Shown here piece by piece: positions 50,659 through 60,057 of a stretch of DNA of 64,000 nt; the stretch's first letter is position 1, and the number at the start of each line of letters is the position of its first letter. The position numbers and the translations under genes are program-made. This DNA comes from Mycolicibacterium psychrotolerans (GTDB lineage Bacteria > Actinomycetota > Actinomycetes > Mycobacteriales > Mycobacteriaceae): positions 4,278,001 to 4,342,000 of the forward strand of contig NZ_AP022574.1 of the NCBI RefSeq assembly GCF_010729305.1. The letters run 5' to 3'. A model generated the notes under the pieces. The model made no database searches. It saw nothing but the letters and a program-made list of their open reading frames with translations, and had not been told where the DNA came from.

Positions 50659-51333
50659 TCAGCTGGTTTCGTGCACCGCGTCGTCGGTGCCGGCCGGCGC
50701 GCGCACCGCGCGCTGCGCGGCACGGATCGCGCCGTAGGTGACGAGCGCCGCGATCGCGGTCAGCGGCCACCCCATCGCGATTCGGGCCACGCCCAGCCAT
50801 CCGGTCTGGTCCTCTTCGTAGAGGTGCTGCTGCACCAGGAACCGCGACGCGAACACCGCCACCCAGACCAGGGTGGCGACGTCGAAGGCGTACACCGCGC
50901 GGCGCACGTCGCGCCAGCCACGGTCCTGGGTGTGCACCCAGCCCCAGATGTAGCCGACGACCGGCCTGCGGATGACCACGGAGACGCCGAACACCACCGC
51001 CCAGATCAGCGACGTCCAGATGCCGAGCAGGAAGTAGCCCTTGGAGGCGCCGACCAGGTACGCGATCAGCGCGCTGATACCGACACCGAAGAAGCCCGAG
51101 ATCGCCGGCTGGACGGAGTCTTTGCGGACCAGCCGCCAGAGGAGGATCAGTGTCGCCACGCCCAGCGCGGCCGCGATGGCCGGCAGCAGACCGAACGCCG
51201 TGGAGACCGGCACGAACACCAGGACGGGCAGCGACGAGTAGATCAGCCCGCTGATGCCACCCATCTGCTCGAGCACGGCGGCGCCGCGTGCCGGCGAGGT
51301 CTGAGCGCCCGGATCGGTACCGGGTTCGCTCAC
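50659..51333 (-). CDS. DUF3159-family membrane protein
   Basis: A 224-residue protein with six hydrophobic helices (VLEQMGGISGLIYSSLPVLV, VATLILLWRLVRKDSVQPAI, GYFLLGIWTSLIWAVVFGVS). The family is conserved in actinobacteria without an established function; its place beside the Ceo proteins (Rv2693c) is constant. GTG 51333 overlaps the stop of the OB-fold gene (GTGA), so the two are translated together. It converges with ceoC. Confidence 0.85.
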   Translation of the reverse strand: MSEPGTDPGAQTSPARGAAVLEQMGGISGLIYSSLPVLVFVPVSTAFGLLPAIAAALGVATLILLWRLVRKDSVQPAISGFFGVGISALIAYLVGASKGYFLLGIWTSLIWAVVFGVSVVIRRPVVGYIWGWVHTQDRGWRDVRRAVYAFDVATLVWVAVFASRFLVQQHLYEEDQTGWLGVARIAMGWPLTAIAALVTYGAIRAAQRAVRAPAGTDDAVHETS

Positions 51334-51701
51334 TTCTGGATCTCGTAGTGGGGGTTGTAGATCGCCTTCGCACCGTTGTCGAGCTTGCCGACGCGGCCGT
51401 GCACCTTGAGCGTGCGCCCGGACTCGATCCCCGCGATCCGGCGTTGGCCCAGCCACACCAGCATCACCGAATCGGTGCCGTCGAACAGTTCGGCCTTCAC
51501 GCCGCCCGAGCATCCCTTGCCGTTGCACTCGACGCTGCGCAGGGTGCCGATCATGGTCACCTCTTGACCGCGGTGGCAGTCGATCGCCTTCTGCGCCCCG
51601 GTGCTCGCCACGTCGTCGCTGAGTTCCTCGACGTCGAGCTGTTCCGGGTCCTCGGTCAACCGACGGGTGAGCCGTCGCAGGTAACCCTCGGCCGTGGCCA
51701 T
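51330..51701 (-). CDS. OB-fold nucleic-acid-binding domain protein
   Basis: A 123-residue single OB fold: EVTMIGTLRSVECN, KAELFDGTDSVMLVWLGQRR and GRTLKVHGRVGKLDNGAKAI are the alternating strands. It resembles the OB domain of RecG/DNA polymerase III alpha subunits. Two cysteines (VECNGKGCSGG) are characteristic of the mycobacterial form (Rv2694c). It is the first gene of a unit with the DUF3159 protein. ATG 51701; the function is unproven. Confidence 0.85.
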   Translation of the reverse strand: MATAEGYLRRLTRRLTEDPEQLDVEELSDDVASTGAQKAIDCHRGQEVTMIGTLRSVECNGKGCSGGVKAELFDGTDSVMLVWLGQRRIAGIESGRTLKVHGRVGKLDNGAKAIYNPHYEIQK

Positions 51702-51838
51702 GGCTTCTCCTGACCTTCTGTCACATCTTTGTGGTAAGTACCCCAACCAAACGCCACGGTAGACCTCTTGGTTCCCAGATGCGAACCACCGCGGCGGGTC
51801 GTAGCGAACGGGTTTCCACCACCAGGCACGATCGAAAC

Positions 51839-52555
51839 ATGGCGGTCGATCTGCGCGGCGTGACCACTGTTCTGCTCCCCGGCACCGGATCGGACGACGA
51901 CTTCGTCTACCGGGCGTTCTCGCCGGCGTTGCACCAGGTCGGAGCGGATGTCCTGACGCCGGCGCCGCAGCCGCACCGGCTCGTCGAGGGCTACCGCGAC
52001 GCACTCGCCGGGGCCGCACGGTCGGGACCGATCGCGGTCGGCGGGGTGTCGATCGGCGCTGCGGTCGCCGCGGCGTGGGCGCTGTCACACCCGGGTCGCG
52101 TGGTCGCGGTGCTGGCCGCGCTGCCGGCCTGGACCGGCGAGCCCGACGCCGCGCCTGCCGCGCTGGCGGCCCGGCACTCCGCGGCGGTGCTGCGCCGCGA
52201 CGGCCTGGTGTCCGCGACCACGGCGATGCAGGCCTCCAGCCCGGCGTGGCTGGCCCAGGAGTTGACCCGCTCCTGGGTCGCGCAGTGGCCGGCGCTGCCC
52301 GACGCGATGGACGAGGCGGCGCGCTATGTGGCGCCGACCCTCGGCGAGTTCGAGGGCCTCGCCGTGCCGATGGGCGTGGTGTCGGCCACCGACGACGCGG
52401 TGCACCCGCTGGAGGTCGGCGTCGAGTGGGTGTCGGCGGCGCCGCGCGCCGCACTGCGGACCGTGACTCTCGGCGAGGTCGGCGAGGACGCCTCGGCGCT
52501 CGGGACGGCCTGCCTGGCGGCGCTTCGCGACGCCGACGGCAGGGAGCGCGGCTAA
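51839..52555 (+). CDS. Alpha/beta-hydrolase family protein
   Basis: A 238-residue hydrolase-like protein with LLPGTGSDDDFVYRAF at the oxyanion region and nucleophile elbow VGGVSIGAAVAAAWAL (GxSxG). Asp in VVSATDDAVHPLE is at the third acidic position with the His following. A short cap contains VAQWPALPDAMDEAARYV. The substrate is unknown. ATG 51839. The last four bases overlap the convergent DUF3710 gene. Equivalent of Rv2695. Confidence 0.8.
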   Translation: MAVDLRGVTTVLLPGTGSDDDFVYRAFSPALHQVGADVLTPAPQPHRLVEGYRDALAGAARSGPIAVGGVSIGAAVAAAWALSHPGRVVAVLAALPAWTGEPDAAPAALAARHSAAVLRRDGLVSATTAMQASSPAWLAQELTRSWVAQWPALPDAMDEAARYVAPTLGEFEGLAVPMGVVSATDDAVHPLEVGVEWVSAAPRAALRTVTLGEVGEDASALGTACLAALRDADGRERG

Positions 52556-53265
52556 CCGCCGGTGATGGTGCGCAGCTGCTGCATCGCCGAGCCCTGGGCC
52601 GCCCGGCGCGCCGCCGGGTCGGCCGGAGGCTGAGGGGGCGCGGGCTGCTGCCCCTGTGCCTCGGCCTGGGCCTGCACCTGCGCCGCGGCCGCCTGCTCGG
52701 TGGCTGCCTGCAGCTGCGCGGCCATCTGTTCGGGCAGGGCCACCGGCAACGGCGTGCGCACCGGCAGCGGGGTGTCGCCCCGGCGGACCACGGTGTCGGC
52801 CAGCGCATCGCGGGCCTGGTCGGCCAGCGCGCCGATGCTCTCCTCGGGCCCGTTGACCACACAGCGGATCATCCAGCGGTAGCCGTCGACGCCGATGAAA
52901 CGCACAACGGGCTGACCCTGGCCGCCCGAACCGACCACCTCGCGGCCCCACGGGCCGTCCTCGATGCTGACCTTCGGTACGTCCTTGCGCAGCGACTCGG
53001 CCAGCTCGGAGGCCACCTCGCGCCACAGGCCGGTCGACTTGGGTGCCGCGTAGGCGGCGATGGTGAAGCGGCCGTGCGGGGTCACCACCCACACCGCGCT
53101 GGGCACGCCGGTCTCGTTGATCTCGACCTGGACCTGCCCGCCCTCGGGCATCGGGATCAGCACCGAACCCAGGTCCAGCCGCGCCACCGTCGCGACGTCC
53201 GGGTCGTCGAAGTCATCGATGTCGAACGGGCCTTCGAGTTCCTCGTCGGCTTCCACTGCTACCAC
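52552..53265 (-). CDS. DUF3710-family protein
   Basis: A 237-residue actinobacterial protein (Rv2696c position). It has a conserved beta-rich core (RLDLGSVLIPMPEGGQVQVE, GPWGREVVGSGGQGQPVVRF, YRWMIRCVVNGPEE) and an Ala/Gln/Pro-rich tail (AAQVQAQAEAQGQQPAPPQP) that is probably disordered. The DUF3710-dut pairing is conserved, with dut 46 bases upstream on the same strand. No function is established. GTG 53265. Confidence 0.85.
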   Translation of the reverse strand: MVAVEADEELEGPFDIDDFDDPDVATVARLDLGSVLIPMPEGGQVQVEINETGVPSAVWVVTPHGRFTIAAYAAPKSTGLWREVASELAESLRKDVPKVSIEDGPWGREVVGSGGQGQPVVRFIGVDGYRWMIRCVVNGPEESIGALADQARDALADTVVRRGDTPLPVRTPLPVALPEQMAAQLQAATEQAAAAQVQAQAEAQGQQPAPPQPPADPAARRAAQGSAMQQLRTITGG

Positions 53266-53311
53266 CTCGGGTGTCTCGCGCTGTCGCTGTCAGTCGGTCT
53301 GCCAGCCATCG

Positions 53312-53776
53312 TCACAGACTGGCATGCCCACCGGAAGATCCGTGACCCCCGGCGCCGCGCGTCGTGTCGGCGAGCCCCGCCTCGTCGAAGCTCGTCACCT
53401 CCACCACCTCCGGCAACTCGACCCGCTGCACCAGCAGCTGGGCGATCCGGTCTCCGCGGTGCACGACGATCGGGATCTGCGGATCGAGATTGATCAACGA
53501 GACCTTGATCTCGCCGCGATATCCGGCATCGATGGTCCCGGGACTGTTGACGATCGAAAGGCCAACGCGCGCAGCCAATCCCGATCGGGGATGGACAAGA
53601 CCGACCATACCGTGCGGAATCGCGACCGCGATCCCGGTGCCGACCAGGGCCCGCGCCCCGGGGGCCAGTTCGACGTCCTCGGCGCTGTACAGGTCGACAC
53701 CGGCGTCACCGTCGTGGGCGCGTTCGGGCAGCGGCAGATCCCGATCGAGACGCACGACCGCCAAAGAGCTGGGCAC
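53312..53776 (-). CDS. dut: dUTP diphosphatase Dut
   Basis: A 154-residue trimeric dUTPase, the exact length of the M. tuberculosis enzyme. Motifs in order: DGDAGVDLYSA (I), PRSGLAARVG (II), NSPGTIDAGYRGEIKVSLIN (III), RGDRIAQLLVQ (IV) and the C-terminal loop GAGGHGSSGGHA (V). It hydrolyses dUTP to dUMP, keeping uracil out of DNA and feeding thymidylate synthesis. GTG 53776 gives the family N-terminus (SSLAVVRLDRDLPLP). It is divergent from the DUF3093 gene with a 25-base gap. Confidence 0.95.
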   Translation of the reverse strand: MPSSLAVVRLDRDLPLPERAHDGDAGVDLYSAEDVELAPGARALVGTGIAVAIPHGMVGLVHPRSGLAARVGLSIVNSPGTIDAGYRGEIKVSLINLDPQIPIVVHRGDRIAQLLVQRVELPEVVEVTSFDEAGLADTTRGAGGHGSSGGHASL

Positions 53777-53801
53777 GACGTCAGAGATTACTCTTGGCCG
53801 C

Positions 53802-54278
53802 GTGTCCGACACGCGCGCCACCGCCACCAGCGTTCGCTACCGCGAGCGGCTGTGGGTGCCGTGGTGGTGGTGGCTGCCGGGGCTGGGACTGGCCGCGCTG
53901 ATCGCCCTTGAGGTCAACCAGGGTATCGACGCGTTGCCCGACTGGCTGCCCTACGCGGTGCTGCTGCCGGTGGCCGCCATCACCCTGGTGTGGCTCGGCC
54001 GCGTCGAACTGCGCGTGCTGCACGACGACGACGGCGGCACCGAACTGTGGGTCGGCAACGCGCACCTGCCGGCCTCCGTGATCGCCCGCGCCGCCGAGGT
54101 GCCGCGCTCGGCCAAGTCGGCCGCACTGGGCCGGCAGCTCGATCCCGCCGCCTACGTCGTACACCGGGCCTGGGTCGGCCCGCTGGTGCTGCTCGTGCTC
54201 GACGATCCGGACGATCCCACGCCGTACTGGCTCGTCAGCGCCCGGCACCCGGACCGGGTGCTCGCCGCGCTGCGCTGA
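53802..54278 (+). CDS. DUF3093-family membrane protein
   Basis: A 158-residue protein with two adjacent helices (WVPWWWWLPGLGLAALIALE and YAVLLPVAAITLVWLGRVEL) followed by a 100-residue soluble domain containing VGNAHLPASVIARAAEVPRS and PYWLVSARHPDRVLAAL. Conserved in actinobacteria (Rv2698 position) and of unknown function. GTG 53802 is only 25 bases from the divergent dut start, so both promoters overlap. Confidence 0.85.
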   Translation: MSDTRATATSVRYRERLWVPWWWWLPGLGLAALIALEVNQGIDALPDWLPYAVLLPVAAITLVWLGRVELRVLHDDDGGTELWVGNAHLPASVIARAAEVPRSAKSAALGRQLDPAAYVVHRAWVGPLVLLVLDDPDDPTPYWLVSARHPDRVLAALR

Positions 54279-54286
54279 AGTCGGGC

Positions 54287-54326
54287 GTCAGGCTTCAGCC
54301 TCTAGGCTTCTCCTGTCGAGCCTGAC
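54287..54326. terminator. Nested hairpin between convergent genes
   Basis: Outer arms GTCAGGCT / AGCCTGAC (eight bases) enclose an inner AGCCT-CT-AGGCT stem, between the 3' ends of the DUF3093 (plus) and DUF4193 (minus) genes. It is likely a bidirectional terminator; no strong T-tract. Confidence 0.45.
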
Positions 54327-54363
54327 TCCTCAACGCTGCTCGTCCCTCGCCGCTCGATCGTCG

Positions 54364-54666
54364 TCAGGCCGCGCAGTCCGAGCAGATCATCATCCCGTTC
54401 TTCTCGCTGGCCAGCCGGCTGCGGTGATGCACAAGGAAACAGCTCGAACAGGTGAACTCGTCGGCCTGCTTGGGGATCACCCGCACCGAGAGTTCCTCGC
54501 CCGACAGGTCCGCGCCGGGCAGCTCGAACGATTCGGCGGTCTCGGATTCGTCGACGTCGACGACAGCAGACTGAGCTTCGTTGCGGCGTGCCTTCAGTTC
54601 CTCGAGCGAGTCCTCGGACACGTCGTCGGTCTCGGTGCGCCGTGGGGCGTCGTAATCAGTAGCCAT
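54364..54666 (-). CDS. DUF4193 zinc-ribbon protein
   Basis: A 100-residue acidic protein ending in a four-cysteine zinc ribbon: FTCSSCFLVHHRSRLA and MMICSDCAA. Its N-terminus (MATDYDAPRRTETDDVSED) is typical of the highly conserved actinobacterial DUF4193 family (Rv2699c), found next to cei. The role is unknown; the fold resembles small RNA-polymerase- or ribosome-associated zinc proteins. ATG 54666. A CRP-type site lies in the 178-base divergent promoter region. Confidence 0.9.
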   Translation of the reverse strand: MATDYDAPRRTETDDVSEDSLEELKARRNEAQSAVVDVDESETAESFELPGADLSGEELSVRVIPKQADEFTCSSCFLVHHRSRLASEKNGMMICSDCAA

Positions 54667-54763
54667 GGCCAGTCCCCTCCGTGAAGCTCATTGCAGCAGT
54701 GCTTTGTACCAGCGTCGAACGCATCCACCAAACGATTCGTGCCCGTATTGACACCGGTTCTAA

Positions 54764-54779
54764 TGTGATTTACGTCACA
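54764..54779. promoter_or_regulatory. CRP/Cmr-type binding site TGTGA-N6-TCACA
   Basis: Perfect five-base arms with a six-base spacer, in the divergent region between the DUF4193 gene (98 bases from its start) and cei (66 bases from its start). This is the consensus for cAMP receptor protein, including the mycobacterial CRP (Rv3676 type). Confidence 0.75.
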
Positions 54780-54844
54780 GAAGTCGCCCTGCGTCCGTTG
54801 ATGCCGGTCGGAGCCCCGCACACCGTAGCTCTAGAGTCTCTTGC

Positions 54845-55501
54845 GTGGTCGCGCAAATCACCGAAGGCACGGCGTTCGACAAACAGGGGCGTCCGTTCCG
54901 GCGTCGCAACTTCCTGCCCGGGGCGCTGATGTTCGCGGCCCTGGCGGTGGCGGCGCTGCTGGTCTGGGTGATCGCGCTCTCGCAGCCACCCGACGTCCGC
55001 GAGATCGCCGTCTGCAACCCGCCGCCGGCACCGGCGGATCCGAACGCGCCGGCGCCCGATCTCGGTGAACAGGTGTCGCGCCAGACGATGACCGACGTGA
55101 CGCCCGCCAAGCTGGCCGACACCCGGATCCGGGTGCTCAACGCCAGCGGGCAGGGCGGCCAGGCCGGCGAAGTGGCCGGTGCGCTGCGCGATCTCGGCTT
55201 CACCGACCCCGAGGCGGCCAACGATCCCGTCTACGCCGCCACGCGACTGCAGTGCCAGGGCCAGATCCGGTTCGGACCGGCCGGACGCGCCGCCGCGGCG
55301 TCGTTGTGGCTGGTGGCACCCTGCACCGAGCTGTTCCAGGACCAACGCGCCGACGACACCGTCGACTTGGCGATCGGCACCGACTTCACCGAACTCGCCC
55401 ACAGCGACGACATCGATGCGGTGCTGGCCAGCCTGATGCCCGACGCCACGCAACCGGCCGACCCGTCGCTGCTCAGCAAGATCCACACCCAGACCTGCTG
55501 A
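54845..55501 (+). CDS. cei: Cell envelope integrity protein Cei (LytR C-terminal domain)
   Basis: A 218-residue protein: a cytoplasmic basic N-terminus, one membrane helix (LMFAALAVAALLVWVIAL) and an extracytoplasmic LytR_C domain (RIRVLNASGQGGQAGEVAG, DLGFTDPEAANDPVY). Four cysteines (AVCNPP, LQCQGQ, APCTEL and the C-terminal QTC) may form disulfides. The M. tuberculosis equivalent (Rv2700) is needed for envelope integrity and virulence. GTG 54845. Confidence 0.9.
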   Translation: MVAQITEGTAFDKQGRPFRRRNFLPGALMFAALAVAALLVWVIALSQPPDVREIAVCNPPPAPADPNAPAPDLGEQVSRQTMTDVTPAKLADTRIRVLNASGQGGQAGEVAGALRDLGFTDPEAANDPVYAATRLQCQGQIRFGPAGRAAAASLWLVAPCTELFQDQRADDTVDLAIGTDFTELAHSDDIDAVLASLMPDATQPADPSLLSKIHTQTC

Positions 55502-55502
55502 G

Positions 55503-56354
55503 CTACGTCCGGCGCAGGTCCAGTCCGCAGCGCGACAGCGCTTCGTCGAACTCCACGGCCAGACCCGGGGCGGCGGCGACCATCAGACCGGGTCCGCCCT
55601 GCCGGGGCGCCCGCACCACCGCACCCGCCTCGGCCGCGATCAGCGCACCGGCGGCCCAGTCCCAGACGTGCACACCGTCCTCGTAGTACGCGTCGAGCCG
55701 CCCCGCGGCGACCATGCACAGGTCCAGCGCGCAGGAACCGATCCGGCGCAGATCCCGGATCTCCGGCAGCAACGCGGCCATCACAGCGCCCTGACGGCGG
55801 CGGTCCTCCGGCTGGTAGGAGAAGCCGGTCCCGACCAGAGCCATCGACAGGGATGTGGCGACACCGCAGCGCAACGCCGTCGTCTGCCCGTCCCGGGTCA
55901 CCTGCGCGCCGTGGCCCAGCGCCGCCGAGTACACCGCGCCCGCCGCGACGTCGGCGACCGCGCCGGCCACCGACACCCCGCCGCGCTGCACGCCGACCGA
56001 GACCGCGAAGGCCTCGATCCCGTAGACGAAGTTCACCGTGCCGTCGATCGGATCGAGCACCCAGGTGAGTCGCCCGTCGTCGGCGCCCTCCGGCCCGCCT
56101 TCCTCCTCACCGAGGATCGGCTCCCCGGGGCGCAGGTCGGCGAGCCGGTCGCGCAGCAGCCGCTCGGTCTCGGTGTCGACGACGGTGACGGGATCGGTCG
56201 GGGTGCTCTTCGCTCTGACCGCGCCGTCCGCCTCGGAACGCCCGGCGGCGTCGAACACCTCGGCGCGGCGGCGCCGGACGAAGGCCGCCGCTTCCCCGGC
56301 CAACTGCTCGGCCACCGCGCGCACGGACGCCGGGTCGGTGTCGATGTCGCTCAC
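55503..56354 (-). CDS. suhB: Inositol monophosphatase family protein SuhB
   Basis: A 283-residue lithium-sensitive-type phosphatase. ILGEEEGG (metal-binding glutamates), WVLDPIDGTVNFVYGIEAFA (DPIDGT signature) and the C-terminal VWDWAAGALIAAEAGA are present. It dephosphorylates inositol 1-phosphate, feeding phosphatidylinositol, mannosides and mycothiol. GTG 56354 was chosen because it gives the usual length. It is divergent from ppgK, 124 bases apart. Equivalent of Rv2701c. Confidence 0.9.
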   Translation of the reverse strand: MSDIDTDPASVRAVAEQLAGEAAAFVRRRRAEVFDAAGRSEADGAVRAKSTPTDPVTVVDTETERLLRDRLADLRPGEPILGEEEGGPEGADDGRLTWVLDPIDGTVNFVYGIEAFAVSVGVQRGGVSVAGAVADVAAGAVYSAALGHGAQVTRDGQTTALRCGVATSLSMALVGTGFSYQPEDRRRQGAVMAALLPEIRDLRRIGSCALDLCMVAAGRLDAYYEDGVHVWDWAAGALIAAEAGAVVRAPRQGGPGLMVAAAPGLAVEFDEALSRCGLDLRRT

Positions 56355-56478
56355 CCGACCATCGCAACACATCCGGAGGCGCGGCGGCGGTCCGGGATGC
56401 ACGACTGGCCCACATCGCAATTCGCGAGCCGATAGTGTGTGCACCACCGGCGCCGCCCACCTGCGCAGAGGAGCCTGC

Positions 56479-57276
56479 ATGACCGTCACCGACTCGCCTG
56501 CCTCCGCATCCGACACCCCGCGCCGCGGTTTCGGCGTCGACGTCGGCGGCAGCGGCGTCAAGGGCGGCATCGTCGATCTCGACACCGGCCAGTTGATCGG
56601 TGACCGCTACAAACTGCTGACCCCGCAGCCGTCCACCCCGGAGGCCGTCGCCGCAACCATCGCCGAGGTGGTCAAGCACTTCGGCTGGGAGGGCCCGCTC
56701 GGCGTGACCTACCCCGGTGTGGTGACCAACGGGATCGTGCGCACCGCCGCCAACGTCGACAAGGGGTGGATCGGCGTGAACGCCGGCGAGGTGATCGGCG
56801 CTGCGCTGGGCGGCCGGCAGGTGACGGTGCTCAACGACGCCGACGCCGCCGGCCTCGCCGAGGAGAAGTTCGGCGCCGGCAGCGGACACACCGGGGTCAT
56901 CGTGCTGCTGACGTTCGGCACCGGCATCGGGTCGGCGGTGATCCACAACGGCGCGTTGCTGCCCAACACCGAGTTCGGCCACCTCGAAGTGGGCGGCAAG
57001 GAGGCCGAACACCGCGCGGCCAGTTCGGTCAAGGAGCGCAAGGACTGGAGCTACGAGCGATGGACCCAGGAGGTCACCAAGGTCCTGGTGGCCATCGAGA
57101 ACGCCATCTGGCCGGACCTGTTCATCGCCGGCGGTGGCATCAGCCGTAAGGCGGACAAGTGGATCCCGCTGCTGGAGAACCGCACCCCGGTGGTGGCCGC
57201 GGCGCTGCAGAACAGCGCCGGCATCGTCGGTGCGGCGATGGCCGCCGACGTCGACGTCACGACTACTGCCAAGTAA
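56479..57276 (+). CDS. ppgK: Polyphosphate glucokinase PpgK
   Basis: A 265-residue ROK-type kinase. Phosphate loop GFGVDVGGSGVKGGIVDLDT, glucose site TVLNDADAAGLAEEKFGAGS, LLTFGTGIGSAVIHNGALLP and NTEFGHLEVGG match the family. It phosphorylates glucose with either polyphosphate or ATP. The ATG at 56479 has GAGGAG upstream. Equivalent of Rv2702; sigA follows after a 190-base gap that contains TACAAT (57334-57339), a possible -10 element for sigA. Confidence 0.93.
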   Translation: MTVTDSPASASDTPRRGFGVDVGGSGVKGGIVDLDTGQLIGDRYKLLTPQPSTPEAVAATIAEVVKHFGWEGPLGVTYPGVVTNGIVRTAANVDKGWIGVNAGEVIGAALGGRQVTVLNDADAAGLAEEKFGAGSGHTGVIVLLTFGTGIGSAVIHNGALLPNTEFGHLEVGGKEAEHRAASSVKERKDWSYERWTQEVTKVLVAIENAIWPDLFIAGGGISRKADKWIPLLENRTPVVAAALQNSAGIVGAAMAADVDVTTTAK

Positions 57277-57466
57277 CCGGCGCGCCGGGCCGTCAAATTT
57301 GCCGCTCGGCACGGTGCGCACCCACACTGTCGTTACAATGGTCGTCGGCGGCCGCCTACACCGAACAGCGGCGGAGCATCCCAGTTGAGATCGTCGCCGA
57401 CATTCGACATAGCCGACACTTTTCGGCGGCGCACGCACGCGCGCCGAAACCCGCACGATTGGAAGG

Positions 57467-58912
<1,446 letters not shown>

Positions 58913-58971
58913 GTCGGCAGCCAAGCGCCATTCAAGAAATCTTCAAGGCAGATCACCTAGATTTGTCGGCC

Positions 58972-60057
58972 ATGGGACGAACACTTCCACCGGTCCGCGT
59001 CATCCAGGCCGTCGACCGCGTGCGCGCGGGTCTGGCGCGCCTGCACCGGTCCACGGCGCCCGGCAATGTGGCCCTGCTCGAGTTGGCCACCGGGGCCTGG
59101 ACCACCCAGGTGCTCTATGTGGGCGCCAAGCTCGGCATCCCCGACCAGTTGGCGGCCGGTCCGCGACGGGCAGCCGACGTGGCCGCCGCGGTGGGCGCCG
59201 ATGCCGATGCGGTGTACCGCCTGATGCGCGCCATGACCAGCCGCGGCGCGCTGCGGGAGCGCCGGGACGGACGGTTCGCGCTGACTGCCGTCGGCCACGC
59301 CCTACGGGCGGACTCCGAGGGGTCGCTGCGCGACATGGTGCTGTTCATCGGACACCCGAGGCATTGGGAACACTGGGGCGCTCTGCTGTATTCGGTGCAG
59401 ACGGGTGAGCCGGCGGCCGAGATGCTGCGCGGCATGCCGGCCTTCGACTACCTGGGCACCGACCCCGAGTTCGCCGCGGTGTTCAACAACGCGATGACGG
59501 CCGCCAGCGGCCTGGCGAACGACGTCGCGCTGCAGGCCTACGACTTCTCCGGGTGCCGGCTGGTCGTCGACGTCGGCGGCGGGCACGGAGCGGTACTGTC
59601 GACGATCCTGCGCGGTGCGCCCGACGCCCAGGGCGTGCTGTTCGACCTCCCGAAGGTGGTCGAGGGGGCGGGTCCGCTGCTCGCCGACGCGGGCGTCGCC
59701 CACCGGACCGCGATCGAGGGCGGGTCGTTCCTGGAGTCGGTGCCCGCCGGCGGCGACCTCTACGTGATGAAGAACATCATCCACGACTGGGATGACGAGA
59801 ACTCGTTGACGATCCTGCGCAACATCCGCACCGGGATCATCGAGGGCGGCCGACTGCTCCTGCTGGAAATGGTTCTGCCGGAACGAACTTCGTCATTCAT
59901 CGGGCACATGCTCGATCTCGAGATGCTGGTGATGCTGCACGGAAGGGAGCGCACCCGCGCACAGTACGCGGACCTGCTGAGCCGCGCCGGCTTCCGGCTG
60001 ACACGCGTCATCCCGACGGTCAGCCCGCTGTCGGTGATCGAGGCCGTCGCGGTCTAA
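58972..60057 (+). CDS. SAM-dependent O-methyltransferase
   Basis: A 361-residue enzyme of the plant-type/hydroxyneurosporene O-methyltransferase group: an N-terminal winged-helix dimerization domain (VGADADAVYRLMRAMTSRGA), SAM loop LVVDVGGGHGAVLSTILRGA, and the catalytic His region MKNIIHDWDDENSLTILRNI. The substrate is not identifiable. It lies 59 bases after sigA and converges on the PGRS-like gene with a four-base overlap. It is absent from this place in M. tuberculosis as I remember it. ATG 58972. Confidence 0.85.
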   Translation: MGRTLPPVRVIQAVDRVRAGLARLHRSTAPGNVALLELATGAWTTQVLYVGAKLGIPDQLAAGPRRAADVAAAVGADADAVYRLMRAMTSRGALRERRDGRFALTAVGHALRADSEGSLRDMVLFIGHPRHWEHWGALLYSVQTGEPAAEMLRGMPAFDYLGTDPEFAAVFNNAMTAASGLANDVALQAYDFSGCRLVVDVGGGHGAVLSTILRGAPDAQGVLFDLPKVVEGAGPLLADAGVAHRTAIEGGSFLESVPAGGDLYVMKNIIHDWDDENSLTILRNIRTGIIEGGRLLLLEMVLPERTSSFIGHMLDLEMLVMLHGRERTRAQYADLLSRAGFRLTRVIPTVSPLSVIEAVAV

